Of a DNA stretch of 64,000 bases, positions 39,988 through 54,029 are shown piece by piece. Below the pieces are notes generated by a model. That model worked only from the letters and a program-made list of their open reading frames with translations, searched no databases and was not told where the DNA came from. Numbering within the stretch: the stretch's first letter is position 1; each line of letters starts with the position of its first letter. The DNA is taken from the NCBI RefSeq assembly GCF_910591885.1, contig NC_063273.1:13608501-13672500 (forward strand), in the 5' to 3' direction. The DNA is from Bombus terrestris. Lineage: Eukaryota; Arthropoda; Insecta; Hymenoptera; Apidae. Made by a program: the position numbers and the translations under genes.

Positions 39988-42900
39988 CAATACATAACGT
40001 TATACGTTGTAACTTAATAATACATAACGTTATACGTTGTAACGTAATAGTATATAACGTTTTACGTCATATAGTCATCCAATATAACGTTACACGTTAT
40101 TATGTAATAGTACATAACGATATACATCATATAGTGATCCAATATAACGTTATACGTTATAACGTAATAGTACATATCGATGTACATCATATAGTGATCC
40201 AATATAACGTTACACGTTATTATGTAATAGTACATAACGTTATACATCATATAGTGATCCAATTTAACGTTATACGCCATAGCGTAATAGTACATAAGGT
40301 TAAACGTTGTAACATAATAATACATAACGTTATACGTTGTAACGTAATAGTATATAACGTTTTACGTCATATAGTGGTCCAATAAAACGTTATTCGATGT
40401 AAGGTAATAGTATGTCACGTTATAGTTCAAATAGTGATCCAGTATAATATTATACGTAATAACGTAATAGTACATAACGTTATACGTTGTAACGTAATAG
40501 TACATAACGTTATACATTATAACGTAATAGCACATAACGTTATACGTTGTAAAGTAATAGTATTTAACGTTACACATCATATAGTGATCCAATATAATGT
40601 TATACGTTATAACGTAATAGTACATAACGTTATACATTATAACGTAATAGCACATAACGTTATACGTTGTAAAGTAATAGTATTTAACGTTACACATCAT
40701 ATAGTGATCCAATATAACGTTATACGTTATAACGTAATAGTACATAACGTTATACGTTATTACGTAATAGTATTTAACGTTATACGTCATATAGTGATTC
40801 TAATATAGCGTTATACGTTATAACGTAATAGAGGATAACGTTATACGTTGTAACGTAATAGTATATAACCTTATACATCATATAGTGAACCAATATATCG
40901 TTATACGTTATAACGTAATAGTACATAACGTTATACGTTATAACGTAATAGTACATAACGTTATACGTTGTAACGTAATGATACATAACGTTATACGTTG
41001 TAACGTAATAGTATATAACGTTTTACGTCATATAGTGGTCCAATAAAACGTTATTCGATGTAATGTAATAGTATGTAACGTTATACATCATATAGTTATC
41101 CAATATAATGTTATACGTTGTAACATAATAGATCATAACTTTATACGTTATCACGTAATACTATATAACGTTATACGTTGTAACGTAATAATACATAACG
41201 TTATACGTTGTAACGTAATAGTATATAACGTTTTACGTCATATAGTGATCTAGTATAACGTTATACGTTATAACGTAATAGTACATAACGTTATACGTTG
41301 TAACGTAATAGTATGTGACGTTATACATCATATAGTGATCCAATATAACGTTATACGTTATAACGTAATAGTATATAACGTTATACATCATATAGTGATC
41401 CAATTTAACGTTATACGTTATAACGTAATAGTACATAACGTTATACGTTGTAACTTAATAGTATGTAACCTTATACATCATATAGTGAACCAATATATCG
41501 TTATACGTTATAACGTAATAGTGTATAACGTTATACGTTATAACGTAATAGTACATAACGTTATACGTTGTAACGTAATAATACATAACGTTATACGTTG
41601 TAACTTAATAGTATGTAACCTTATACATCATATAGTGAACCAATATATCGTTATACGTTATAACGTAATAGTGCATAACGTTATACGTTATAACGTAATA
41701 GCGCATAACGTTATATGTTATAACGTAATAGTACATAACGTTATACGTTGTAACGCAATAATACATAACGTTATACGTTGTAACGTAATAGTATTTAACG
41801 TTACACATCATATAGTGATCCAATATAACGTTATACGTTATAACGTAATAGTACATAACGTTATACGTTGTAACGTAATAGTACATAACGTTATACATTA
41901 TAACGTAATAGCACATAACGTTATACGTTGTAAAGTAATAGTATTTAACGTTATACATCATATAGTGATCCAATATAACGTTATACTTTCCAACATAATA
42001 GTACATAACGTTTCACGTTGTAACGTAATAGTATTTAACGTTACACATCATATAGTGATCCAATATAACGTTATACGTTATAACGTAATAGTACACAACG
42101 TTATACGTTATTACGTAATAGTATTTAACGTTATACGTCATATAGTGATCCAATATAGCGTTATAAGTTATAACGTAATACTACATAACGTTATACGTTG
42201 TAACGTAATAGTATATAACCTTATACATCATATAGTGAACCAATATATCGTTATACGTTATAACGTATTAGTACATAACGTTATACGTTATAACGTAATA
42301 GTACATAACGTTATACGTTGTAACGTATTAATACATAACGTTATACGTTGTAACGTAATAGTATTTAACGTTACACATCATATAGTGATCCAATATAATG
42401 TTATACGTTATAACGTAATAGTACATAACGTTATACGTTATTACGTAATAGTATTTAACGTTATACGTCATATAGTGATCCAATATAGCGTTATACGTTA
42501 TAACGTAATACTACATAACGTTATACGTTGTAACGTCATAGTATATAACGTTTTACGTCATATAGTAATCCAATATAACGTTATTCGATGTAACGTAATA
42601 GTATGTAACGTTATACTTCAAATAGTGATCCAATATAATATTATACGTAATAACGTAATAGTACATAACGTTATACGTTGTAATGTAATAATACATAACG
42701 TTATATGTTGTAACGTAATAGTATATAACGTTTTACTTCATATAGTGATCTAATATAACGTTATACGTTATAACGTAATAGTACATAACGTTATACGTTG
42801 TAACGTAATAGTATGTAACGTTAAACATCATATAGTCATCCAATATAACGTTATACGTTCTAACATAATAGTACATAGCGTTTCACGCTGTAACGTAATA

Positions 42901-44158
42901 TTATATAACATTACACATCATATAGTGATCCAATATAACGTTATACGTTATAACGTAATAGTACATAACGCTATACATTATAACGTAATAGCACATAACG
43001 TTCTACGTTGTAAAGTAATAGTATTTAACGTGACACATCATATAGTGATCCAATATAACGTTATACGTTATAACGTAATAGTACATAACGTTATACGTTA
43101 TTACGTAATAGTATTCAACGTTATACGTCACATAGTGATCCAATATAGCGTTATACGTTATAACGTAATACTACATAACGTTATACGTTGTAACGTAATA
43201 GTATATAACGTTTTACGTCATATAGTGATCCAATAAAACGTTATTCGATGTAACGTAATAGTATGTAACGTTATACGTTATAACGTAATACTACATAACG
43301 TTATACGTTATAACGTAATAGTACATAACGTTATACGTTATTACGTAATAGTATTTAACGTTATACGTCATATAGTGATCCAATATAGCGTTATACGTTA
43401 TAACGTAATAGTACATAACGTTATACGTTGTAACGTAATAGTATATAACGTTTTACGTCATATAGTGATCCAATATAACGTTATTCGATGTAACGTAATA
43501 GTATGTAACGTTATACGTTATAACGTAATAGTACATAACGTTATACGTTGTAACGTAATAATACATAACGTTATACGTTGTAACTTAATAGTATGTAACC
43601 TTATACATCATATAGTGAACCAATATATCGTTATACGTTATAACGTAATAGTGCATAACGTTATACGTTATAACGTAATAGTGCATAACGTTATATGTTA
43701 TAACGTAATAGTACATAACGTTATACGTTGTAACGCAATAATACATAACGTTATACGTTGTAACGTAATAGTATGTAACGTTATACATCATATAGTGATC
43801 CAATATAACGTTATACTTTCCAACATAATAGTACATAACGTTTCACGTTGTAACGTAATAGTATTTAACGTTACACATCATATAGTGATCCAATATAACG
43901 TTATACGTTATAACGTAATAGTGCATAACGTTATACGTTATAACGTAATAGTGCATAACGTTATATGTTATAACGTAATAGTACATAACGTTATACGTTA
44001 TAACGTAATACTACATAACGTTATACGTTGTAACGTAATAGTATATAACGTTTTACGTCATATAGTGATCCAATATAACGTTATTCGATGTAACGTAATA
44101 GTATGTAACGTTATACGTTATAACGTAATAGTACATAACGTTATACGTTGTAACGTAA
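39884..44158 (+). repeat. 4.27-kb block, right copy
   Basis: Counterpart of 32,683-36,957. It reads AATTTAACGTTATACG near 41,403, ATAAGTTATAACG near 42,173 and AGCGCATAACG near 41,700 (the left copy has AGTGCATAACG). It ends where a monomer with AATAATACAT replaces one with AGTATATAACGTTACAC. Confidence 0.9.
40797..40806 (+). other. +1 landmark monomer 7 (register 6 to 7)
   Basis: Same AATAGAGGAT tail as its partner at 33,596. Confidence 0.9.
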
Positions 44159-44579
44159 TAATACATAACGTTATACGTTGTAACTTAATAGTATGTAACC
44201 TTATACATCATATAGTGAACCAATATATCGTTATACGTTATAACGTAATAGTGCATAACGTTATAGGTTATAACGTAATAGTGCATAACGTTATATGTTA
44301 TAACGTAATAGTACATAACGTTATACGTTATAACGTAATACTACATAACGTTATACGTTGTAACGTAATAGTATATAACGTTTTACGTCATATAGTGATC
44401 CAATAAAACGTTATTCGATGTAACGTAATAGTATGTAACGTTATACGTTATAACGTAATACTACATAACGTTATACGTTATAACGTAATAGTACATAACG
44501 TTATACGTTATTACGTAATAGTATTTAACGTTATACGTCATATAGTGATCCAATATAGCGTTATACGTTGTAACGCAAT
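44159..44579 (+). repeat. Mosaic joining two long blocks
   Basis: Contains a repeated AACCTT cassette and TGCATAACG monomers, with a private TATAGGTTATAACG near 44,263. It connects the 7,201-offset block with the 22,950-like block. Only satellite is seen. Confidence 0.72.
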
Positions 44580-46935
44580 AATACATAACGTTATACGTTG
44601 TAACGTCATAGTATATAACGTTTTACGTCATATAGTGATCCAATATAACGTTATTCGATGTAACGTGATAGTATGTAACGTTGTACTTCAAATAGTGATC
44701 CAATATGATATTATACGTAATAACGTAATAGTACATAACGTTATACGTTGTAACGTAATAATACATAACGTTATACGTTGTAACGTAATAGTATATAACG
44801 TTTTACGTCATATAGTGATCTAATATAACGTTATACGTTATAACGTGATAGTACATAACGTTATACGTTGTAACGTAATAGTATGTAACGTTAAACATCA
44901 TATAGTCATCCAATATAACGTCATACGTTCTAACATAATAGTACATAACGTTTGACGTTGTAACGTAATAGTACATAACGTTATACGTTGTAACGTATTA
45001 ATACATAACGATATACGTTGTAACGTAATAGTATATAACCTTATACATCATATAGTGAACCAATATATCGTTATACGTTATAACGTAATAGTACATAATG
45101 TTATACGTTATAACGTAATAGTACATAACGTTATACGTTGTAACGTATTAATACATAACGTTATACGTTGTAACGTAATAGTATTTAACGTTACACATCA
45201 TATAGTGATCCAATATAACGTTATACGTTATAACGTAATAGTACATAACATTATACGTTATTACGTAATAGTATTTAACGTTATACGCCATATAGTGATC
45301 CAATATAGCGTTATGCGTTATAACGTAATACTACATAACGTTATGCGTTGTAACGTCATAGTATATAACGTTTTACGTCATATAGTGATCCAATATAACG
45401 TTATTCGATGTAAGGTAATAGTATGTAACGTTATACTTCAAATAGTGATCCAATATAATATTATACGTAATAACGTAATAGTACATAACGTTATACGTTG
45501 TAATGTAATAATACATAACGTTATATGTTGTAACGTAATAGTATATAACGTTTTACTTCATATAGTGATCTAATATAACGTTATACGTTATAACGTAATA
45601 GTACATAACGTTATACGTTGTAACGTAATAGTATGTAACGTTATACGTTATAACGTAATACTACATAACGTTATACGTTATAACGTAATAGTACATAACG
45701 TTATACGTTATTACGTAATAGTATTTAACGTTATACGTCATATAGTGATCCAATATAGCGTTATACGTTATAACGTAATACTACATAACGTCATACGTTG
45801 TAACGTAATAGTATATAGCGTTTTACGTCATATAGTGATCCAATATAACGTTATTCGATGTAACGTAATAGTATGTAACGTTATACGTTATAACGTAATA
45901 CTACATAACGTTATACGTTATTACGTAATAGTATTTAACGTTATACGTCATATAGTGATCTAATATAATATTATACGTAATAACGTAATAGTACATAACG
46001 TTATACGTTGTAACGTAATAGTACATAACGTTATACGTTGTAATGTAATAATACATAACGTTATACGTTGTAACGTAATAGTACATAACGTTATACGTTG
46101 TAACGTAATATTATGTAACGTGACACATCATATAGTGATCCAATATAACGTTATACTTTCTAACATAATAGTACATAACGTTTCACGTTGTAACGTAATA
46201 GTATATAACGTTACACATCATATAGTGATCCAATATAACGTTATACGTTATAACATAATAGTACATAACGTTTCACGTTGTAACGTAATATTATATAACA
46301 TTACACATCATATAGAGATCCAATATAACGTTATACGTTATAACGTAATAGTACATAACGTTATACATTATAGCGTAATAGTACATAACGTTATACGTTA
46401 TAACGTAATAGTACATAACGTTATACGTTGTAACGTAATAATATATAATGTTTTACGTCACGTAGTGATCCAATTTAACGTTATACGCTATAGCGTAATA
46501 GTACATAAAGTTAAACGTTGTAACATAATAATACATAACGTTATACGTTGTAACGTAATAGTATGTATCGTTAAACATCATATAGTCATCCAATATAACG
46601 TTATACGTTATAACGTAATAGTACATATCGATGTACATCATATAGTGATCCAATATAACGTTACACGTTATTATGTAATAGTACATAACGATATACAAAA
46701 TATAGTGATCCAATATAACGTTATACGTTATAACGTAATAGTATATAACGTTATACATCATATAGTGATCCAATTTAACGTTATACGCTATAGCGTAATA
46801 GTACATAAAGTTAAACGTTGTAACATTATAATACATAACGTTATACGTTGTAACGTAATAATACAGAACGTTATACGTTGTAACTTAATAGTATATAACG
46901 TTTTACGTCATATAGTGATCTAATATAACGTTATA
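44580..46935 (+). repeat. 2.36-kb copy of 22,950-25,305
   Basis: Offset 21,632 holds at 45,055, 45,745, 45,901, 46,120 and 46,453. 21,632 is 721 monomers plus two bases, which equals the two +1 monomers lying between the copies (33,596 and 40,797). The last 0.85 kb, 46,080-46,935, recurs at about 55,050-55,905 (offset 8,968). Private changes include GTTATGCGTTGTAACG near 45,341. Confidence 0.86.
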
Positions 46936-48663
46936 CGTTGTAACGTAATAGTATATAACGTTTTACGGCATATAGTGATCCAATATAACGTTATTCGATG
47001 TAACGTAATGGTATGTAACGTTATACGTTATAACGTAATACTACATAACGTTATACGTTGTAACGTAATAGTATATAACCTTATACATCATATAGTGAAC
47101 CAATATATCGTTATACGTTATAACGTAATAGTACATAACGTTATACGTTATTACGTAATAGTATTCAACGTTATACGTCATATAGTGATCCAATATAGCG
47201 TTATACGTTATAACGTAATACTACATAACGTTATACGTTGTAACGTCATAGTATATAACGTTTTACGTCATATAGTGATCCAATATAACGTTATTCGATG
47301 TAACGTAATAGTATGTAACGTTATACTTCAAATAGTGATCCAATATAATATTATACGTAATAACGTAATAGTACATAACGTTATACGTTGTAATGTAATA
47401 ATACATAACGTTATATGTTGTAACGTAATAGTATATAACGTTTTACTTCATATAGTGATCTAATATAACGTTATACGTTATAACGTAATAGTACATAACG
47501 TTATACGTTGTAACGTAATAGTATGTAACGTTAAACATCATATAGTCATCCAATATAACGTTGTACGTTCTAACATAATAGTACATAGCGTTTCACGCTC
47601 TAACGTAATATTATATAACATTACACATCATATAGTGATCCAATATAACGTTATACGTTATAACATAATAGTACATAACGTTTCACGTTGTAACGTAATA
47701 TTATATAACATTACACATCATATAGTGATCCAATATAACGTAATACGTTATAACGTAATAGTACATATCGATGTACATCATATAGTGATCCAATATAACG
47801 TTACACGTTATTATGTAATAGTACATAACGTTATACATCCTATAGTGATCCAATTTAACGTTATACGCTATAGCGTAATAGTACATAAAGTTAAACGTTG
47901 TAACATAATAATACATAACGTTATACGTTGTAACGTAATAGTATATAACGTTTTACGTCATATAGTGGTCCAATAAAACGTTATTCGATGTAAGGTAATA
48001 GTATGTAACGTTATAGTTCAAATAGTGATCCAGTATAATATTATACGTAATAACGTAATAGTACATAACGTTATACGTTGTAACGTAATAGTACATAACG
48101 TTATACATTATAACGTAATAGCACATAACGTTATACGTTGTAAAGTAATAGTATTTAACGTTACACATCATATAGTGATCCAATATAATGTTATACGTTA
48201 TAACGTAATAGTACATAACGTTATACATTATAACGTAATAGCACATAACGTTATACGTTGTAAAGTAATAGTATTTAACGTTATACGTTATTACGTAATA
48301 TTATTTAACGTTATACGTCATATAGTGATTCTAATATAGCGTTATACGTTATAACGTAATAGAGGATAACGTTATACGTTGTAACGTAATAGTATATAAC
48401 GTTTTACGTCATATAGTGATCCATTATAACGTTATTCGATGTAACGTAATAGTATGTAACGTTATACGTTATATCGTAATACTACATGACGTTATACGTT
48501 GTAACGTAATAGTATATAACCTTATACATCATATAGTGAACCAATATATCGTTATACGTTATAACGTAATAGTACATAACGTTATACGTTATAACGTAAT
48601 AGTACATAACGTTATACGTTGTAACGTAATAATACATAACGTTATACGTTGTAACGTAATAGT
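46930..48663 (+). repeat. 1.7-kb block repeated at 56,319-57,932
   Basis: The offset is 9,389 for 46,930 to about 47,371 and 9,269 from about 47,620 to 48,663; four monomers net are missing in the right copy. Shared markers are TTTTACGGCATATAG, AATGGTATGTAACG and GTAATATTATTTAACG next to the +1 monomer. Confidence 0.84.
48328..48337 (+). other. +1 landmark monomer 8 (register 7 to 8)
   Basis: Preceded by a GTAATATTATTTAACG variant that is also seen before 57,597 and 58,792. Confidence 0.9.
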
Positions 48664-48697
48664 ATATAACCTTATACATCAAATAGTGATCCTATTA

Positions 48698-48721
48698 CAT
48701 CCTTATACATCAAATAGTGAT
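48698..48721 (+). repeat. 24-bp truncated monomer, copy 1
   Basis: CATCCTTATACATC...GTGAT lacks the last six bases of a B monomer, and the next monomer starts AATATTATATG. It follows a near-identical B monomer (48,668-48,697) whose end is CCTATTA. The register moves from 8 to 2. Confidence 0.88.
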
Positions 48722-49150
48722 AATATTATATGTAATAACGTAATAGTACATAACGTTATACGTTGTAACGTAATAGTATATAACGTTTTACGTCATATAG
48801 TGATCTAATATAACGTTATACGTTATAACGTAATAGTACATAACGTTATACGTTGTAACTTAATAGTATGTAACCTTATACATCATATAGTGAACCAATA
48901 TATCGTTATACGTTATAACGTAATAGTGCATAACGTTATACGTTATAACGTAATAGTACATAACGTTATACGTTGTAACGTAATAATACATAACGTTATA
49001 CGTTGTAACGTAATAGTATAAAACGTTTTACGTCATATAGTGATCTAGTATAACGTTATACGTTATAACGTAATAGTACATAACGTTATACGTTGTAACG
49101 TAATAGTATGTAACGTTATACATCATATAGTGATCCAATATAACGTTATA

Positions 49151-49165
49151 CTTTCTAACGTTAAT
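49151..49165 (+). other. One-base insertion in an ACTTTCTAAC monomer
   Basis: CTTTCTAACGTTAATAG has one T more than expected for CTAACGTAATAG; register 2 to 3. Confidence 0.85.
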
Positions 49166-52100
49166 AGTACATAACGTTTCACGCTGTAACGTAATAGTAT
49201 ATAACGTTACACATCATATAGTGATCCAATATAACGTTATACGTTGTAACGTAATAGTATATAACGTTTTACGTCATATAGTGATCTAATATAACGTTAT
49301 ACGTTATAACGTAATAGTACATACCGTTATACGTTGTAACGTAATAGTATGTGACGTTATACATCATATAGTGATCCAATATAAAGTCATACGTTCTAAC
49401 ATAATAGTACATAACGTTATACGTTATTACGTAATAGTATTTAACGTTATACGTCATATAGTGATCCAATATAGCGTTATACGTTATAACGTAATACTAC
49501 ATAACGTTATACGTTGTAACGTAATAGTATATAACGTTTTACGTCATATAGTGATCTAATATAACGTTATACTTTCCAACATAATAGTACATAACGTTTC
49601 ACGTTGTAACGTAATAGTATTTAACGTTACACATCATATAGTGATCCAATATAACGTTATACGTTATAACGTAATAGTACATAACGTTATACGTTATTAC
49701 GTAATAGTATTTAACGTTATACGTCATATAGTGATCCAATATAGCGTTATAAGTTATAACGTAATACTACATAACGTTATACGTTGTAACGTCATAGTAT
49801 ATAACGTTTTACGTCATATAGTGATCCAATATAACGTTATTCGATGTAACGTGATAGTATGTAACGTTGTACTTCAAATAGTGATCCAATATAATATTAT
49901 ACGTAATAACGTAATAGTACATAACGTTATACGTTGTAACGTAATAGTATGTAACGTTAAACATCATATAGTCATCCAATATAACGTTATACGTTCTAAC
50001 ATAATAGTACATAGCGTTTCACGCTGTAACGTAATATTATATAACATTACACATCATATAGTGATCCAATATAACGTTATACGTTATAACGTAATAGCAC
50101 ATAACGCTATACATTATAACGTAATAGCACATAACGTTATACGTTGTAAAGTAATAGTATTTAACGTTACACATCATATAGTGATCCAATATAACGTTAT
50201 ACGTTATAACGTAATAGTACATAACGTTATACGTTATTACGTAATAGTATTCAACGTTATACGTCATATAGTGATCCAATATAGCGTTATACGTTATACC
50301 GTAATAGTACATAACGTTATACGTTGTAACGTAATAATACATAACGTTATACGTTGTAACGTAATAGTACATAACGTTATACGTTGTAACGTAATAGTAC
50401 ATAACGTTTCACGTTGTAACGTGATAGTATATAACGTTACACATCATATAGTGATCCAATATAACGTTATACGTTATAACATAATAGTACATAACGTTTC
50501 ACGTTGTAACGTAATATTATATAACATTACACATCATATAGCGATCCAATATAACGTTATACGTTATAACGTAATAGTACATAACGTTATACATTATAGC
50601 GTAATAGTACATAACGCTATACGTTATAACGGAATAGTACATAACGTTATACGTTGTAACGTAATAGTACATAACGTTATACGTTGTAACGTAATAGTAC
50701 ATAACGTTTCACGTTGTAACGTAATATTATATAACATTACACATCATATAGCGATCCAATATAACGATATACGTTATAACGTAATAGTACATAACGTTAT
50801 ACATTATTACGTAATAGTACATAACGTTATACGTTGTAGCGTAATGGTATATAATGTTACACATGATATAGTGATCCAATATAACGTTATACGTTGTAAC
50901 GTAATAGTATGTAACGTTATACATCATATAGTGAACCAATATAACGTTATACTTTCTAACATAATAGTACGTAACGTTTCACGTTGTAACGTAATAGTAC
51001 ATGACGTTATACGTTGTAACGTAATAGTACATAACGTTTCACGTTGTAACGTAATATTATATAACATTACACATCATATAGCGATCCAATATAACATTAT
51101 ACGTTATAACGTAATAGTACACAACATTATACATTATAGCGTAATAGTACATAACGCTATACGTTATAACGTAATAGTACATAACGTTATACGTTGTAAC
51201 GCAATAGTACATAACGTTATACGTTGTAACGTAATAGTACATAACGTTTCACGTTGTAACGTGATAGTATATAACGTTACACATCATATAGGGATCCAAT
51301 ATAACGTTATACGTTATAACATAATAGTACATAACGTTTCACGTTGTAACGTAATATTATATAACATTACACATCATATAGTGAACCAATATAACGTTAT
51401 ACTTTCTAACATAATAGTACATAACGTTTCACGTTGTAAGGTAATAGTATTTAACGTTACACCTCATATAGTGATCCAATATAACGTTATACGTTATAAC
51501 GTAATAGTACATAACGTTATACATTATAGCGTAATAGTACATAACGCTATACGTTATAACGTAATAGTACATAACGTTATACGTTGTAACGCAATAGTAC
51601 ATAACGTTATACGTTGTAACGTAATAGTACATAACGTTTCACGTTGTAACGTGATAGTATATAACGTTACACATCATATAGCGATCCAATATAACGTTAT
51701 ACGTTATAACGTAATAGTACATAACGTTATACATTATAGCGTAATAGTACATAACGCTATACGTTATAACGTAATAGTACATAACGTTATACGTTGTAAC
51801 GCAATAGTACATAACGTTATACGTTATTACGTAATAGTTTTTAACGTTATACGTCATATAGTGATCCAATATAGCGTTATACGTTATAACGTGATAGTAC
51901 ATAACGTTATACGTTGTAACGTAATAGTATATAACGTTTTACGTCATATAGTGATCCAATATAACGTTATTCGGTGTAACGTAGTAGTATGTAACGATAT
52001 ACATCAAATAGTGATCCAGTATAATATTATACGTAATAACGTAATAGTACATAACGTTATACGTTGTAACGTAATAGTACATAACGTAATACGTTGTAAC

Positions 52101-52553
52101 GTAATAGTATATAACCTTATACATCATATAGTGAACCGATATATCGTTATACATTATAACGTAATAGTATACAATGTTATATGTTGTAACGTAATAGTAC
52201 ATAACGTTATACGTTGTAACGTAATAGTATGTAACGTTAAACATCATATAGTCATCCAATATAACGTCATACGTTCTAACATAATAGTACATAACGTTTC
52301 ACGTTGCAACGTAATATTATATAATATTACACATCATATAGCGGTCCAATATAACGTTATACGTTATAACGTAATAGTACATAACGTTATACATTATAGC
52401 GTAATAGTACACAACGTTATACGTTGTAGCGTAATGGTATATAATGTTACACATCATATAGTGATCCAATATAACGTTATACGTTATAACGTAATAGTAC
52501 ATAGCGTTATACGTTATTACGTAATAGTATTTAACGTTATACGTCATATAGTG

Positions 52554-52563
52554 ATTCTAATAT
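52554..52563 (+). other. +1 landmark monomer 9 (register 3 to 4)
   Basis: Lies in the mosaic after the 48,638 block. The corresponding position of the right copy falls outside the window. Confidence 0.9.
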
Positions 52564-53784
52564 AGCGTTATACGTTATAACGTAATAGAGGATAACGTTA
52601 TACGTTGTAACGTAATAGTATATAACGTTTTACGTCATATAGTGATCCAATATAACGTTATTCGATGTAACGTAATAGTATGTAACGTTATACGTTATAA
52701 CGTAATACTACATAATGTTACACGTTGTAACGTAATAGTACATAACGTTTCACGTTGTAACGTAATATTATATAACATTACACATCATATAGCGATCCAA
52801 TATAACGTTATACGTTATAACGTAATAGTACATAACGTTATACGTTATTACGTAATAGTATATAACGTTATACATCATATAGTGATCCAATATAACGTTA
52901 CACGTTATTATGTAATAGTACATAACGATATACATCATATAGTGATCCAATATAACGTTATACTTTATAGCGTAATAGTACATATCGATGTACATCATAT
53001 AGTGATCCAATATAACGTTACACGTTATTATGTAATAGTACATAACGTTATACATCATATAGTGATCCAATTTAACGTTATACGCTATAGCGTAGTAGTA
53101 CATAAAGTTAAACGTTGTAACATAATAATACATAACGTTATACGTTGTAACGTAATAGTATATAACGTTTTACGTCATATAGTGGTCCAATAAAACGTTA
53201 TTCGATGTAAGGTAATAGTATGTAACGTTATACTTCAAATAGTGATCCAGTATAATATTATACGTAATAACGTAATAGTACATAACGTTATACGTTGTAA
53301 CTTAATAGTACATAACGTTTCACGTTGTAACGTGATAGTATATAACGTTACACATCATATAGCGATCCAATATAACGATATACGTTATAACGTAATAGTA
53401 CATAACGTTATACATTATTACGTAATAGTACATAACGTTATACGTTGTAGCGTAATGGTATATAATGTTACACATGATATAGTGATCCAATATAACGTTA
53501 TACGTTGTAACGTAATAGTATGTAACGTTATACATCATATAGTGAACCAATATAACGTTATACTTTCTAACATAATAGTACGTAACGTTTCACGTTGTAA
53601 CGTAATAGTATATAACGTTACACATCATATAGTGATCCAATATAACGTTATACGTTATAACGTAATAATACATAACGTTATACGTTGTAACGTAATAGTA
53701 TATAACGTTTTACGTCATATAGTGATCTAATATAACGTTATACGTTATTACGTAATAGTATTTAACGTTATACGTCATATAGTG

Positions 53785-53794
53785 ATTCTAATAT
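53785..53794 (+). other. +1 landmark monomer 10 (register 4 to 5)
   Basis: The following monomer ends AACACAACAT, not AATAGAGGAT, so the tail has been replaced by recombination or mutation. Confidence 0.88.
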
Positions 53795-54029
53795 AGCGTT
53801 ATACGTTATAACGTAACACAACATAACGTTATACGTTGTAACGTCATAGTATATAACGTTTTACGTCATATAGTGATCCAATATAACGTTATTCGATGTA
53901 ACGTAATAGTATGTAACGTTATACGTTATAACGTAATACTATATAACGTTATACGCTGTAACGTAATAGTATATAACCTTATACATCATATAGTGAACCA
54001 ATATATCGTTATACGTTATAACGTAATAG

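Larger units (their letters stand above)
48638..52486 (+). repeat. 3.85-kb block repeated from 59,612 to the window end
   Basis: The offset is 10,974 to about 50,280. The right copy then lacks 13 monomers (390 bp), giving 10,584. After a 930-bp tandem duplication in the right copy the offset is 11,514, to 52,486. From about 50,000 the variant spectrum changes: AACGCAATAGTAC, AACGCTATACG and AGCGATCC become frequent, with two to three internal copies of a roughly 370-bp unit. Confidence 0.86.
52487..54029 (+). repeat. Mosaic with two +1 monomers
   Basis: Contains +1 monomers at 52,554 and 53,785, an ATCGAT module at 52,984 with ACTTTATAGCG, one CGCTATAGCG copy at 53,083 and a segment at 53,320-53,550 shared with 50,727-50,960 (TGGTATATAATGTTACAC then CATGATATAGTG). 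A private AACGTAACACAACATAACG lies near 53,812. Only satellite is seen. Confidence 0.76.

Noticed and set aside
48668..48782. Transposon insertion at the 24-bp monomer
   Set aside because: No foreign sequence, terminal inverted repeat or target duplication is present. The irregularity is a shortened B monomer and nothing more.
49641..52565. 974-codon open frame and many other frames of 60 to 720 codons as genes
   Set aside because: They are translations of the satellite in the one open register. They overlap frames on the opposite strand, mostly start with GTG, show no domain, and end wherever a monomer variant makes TAA or shifts phase.
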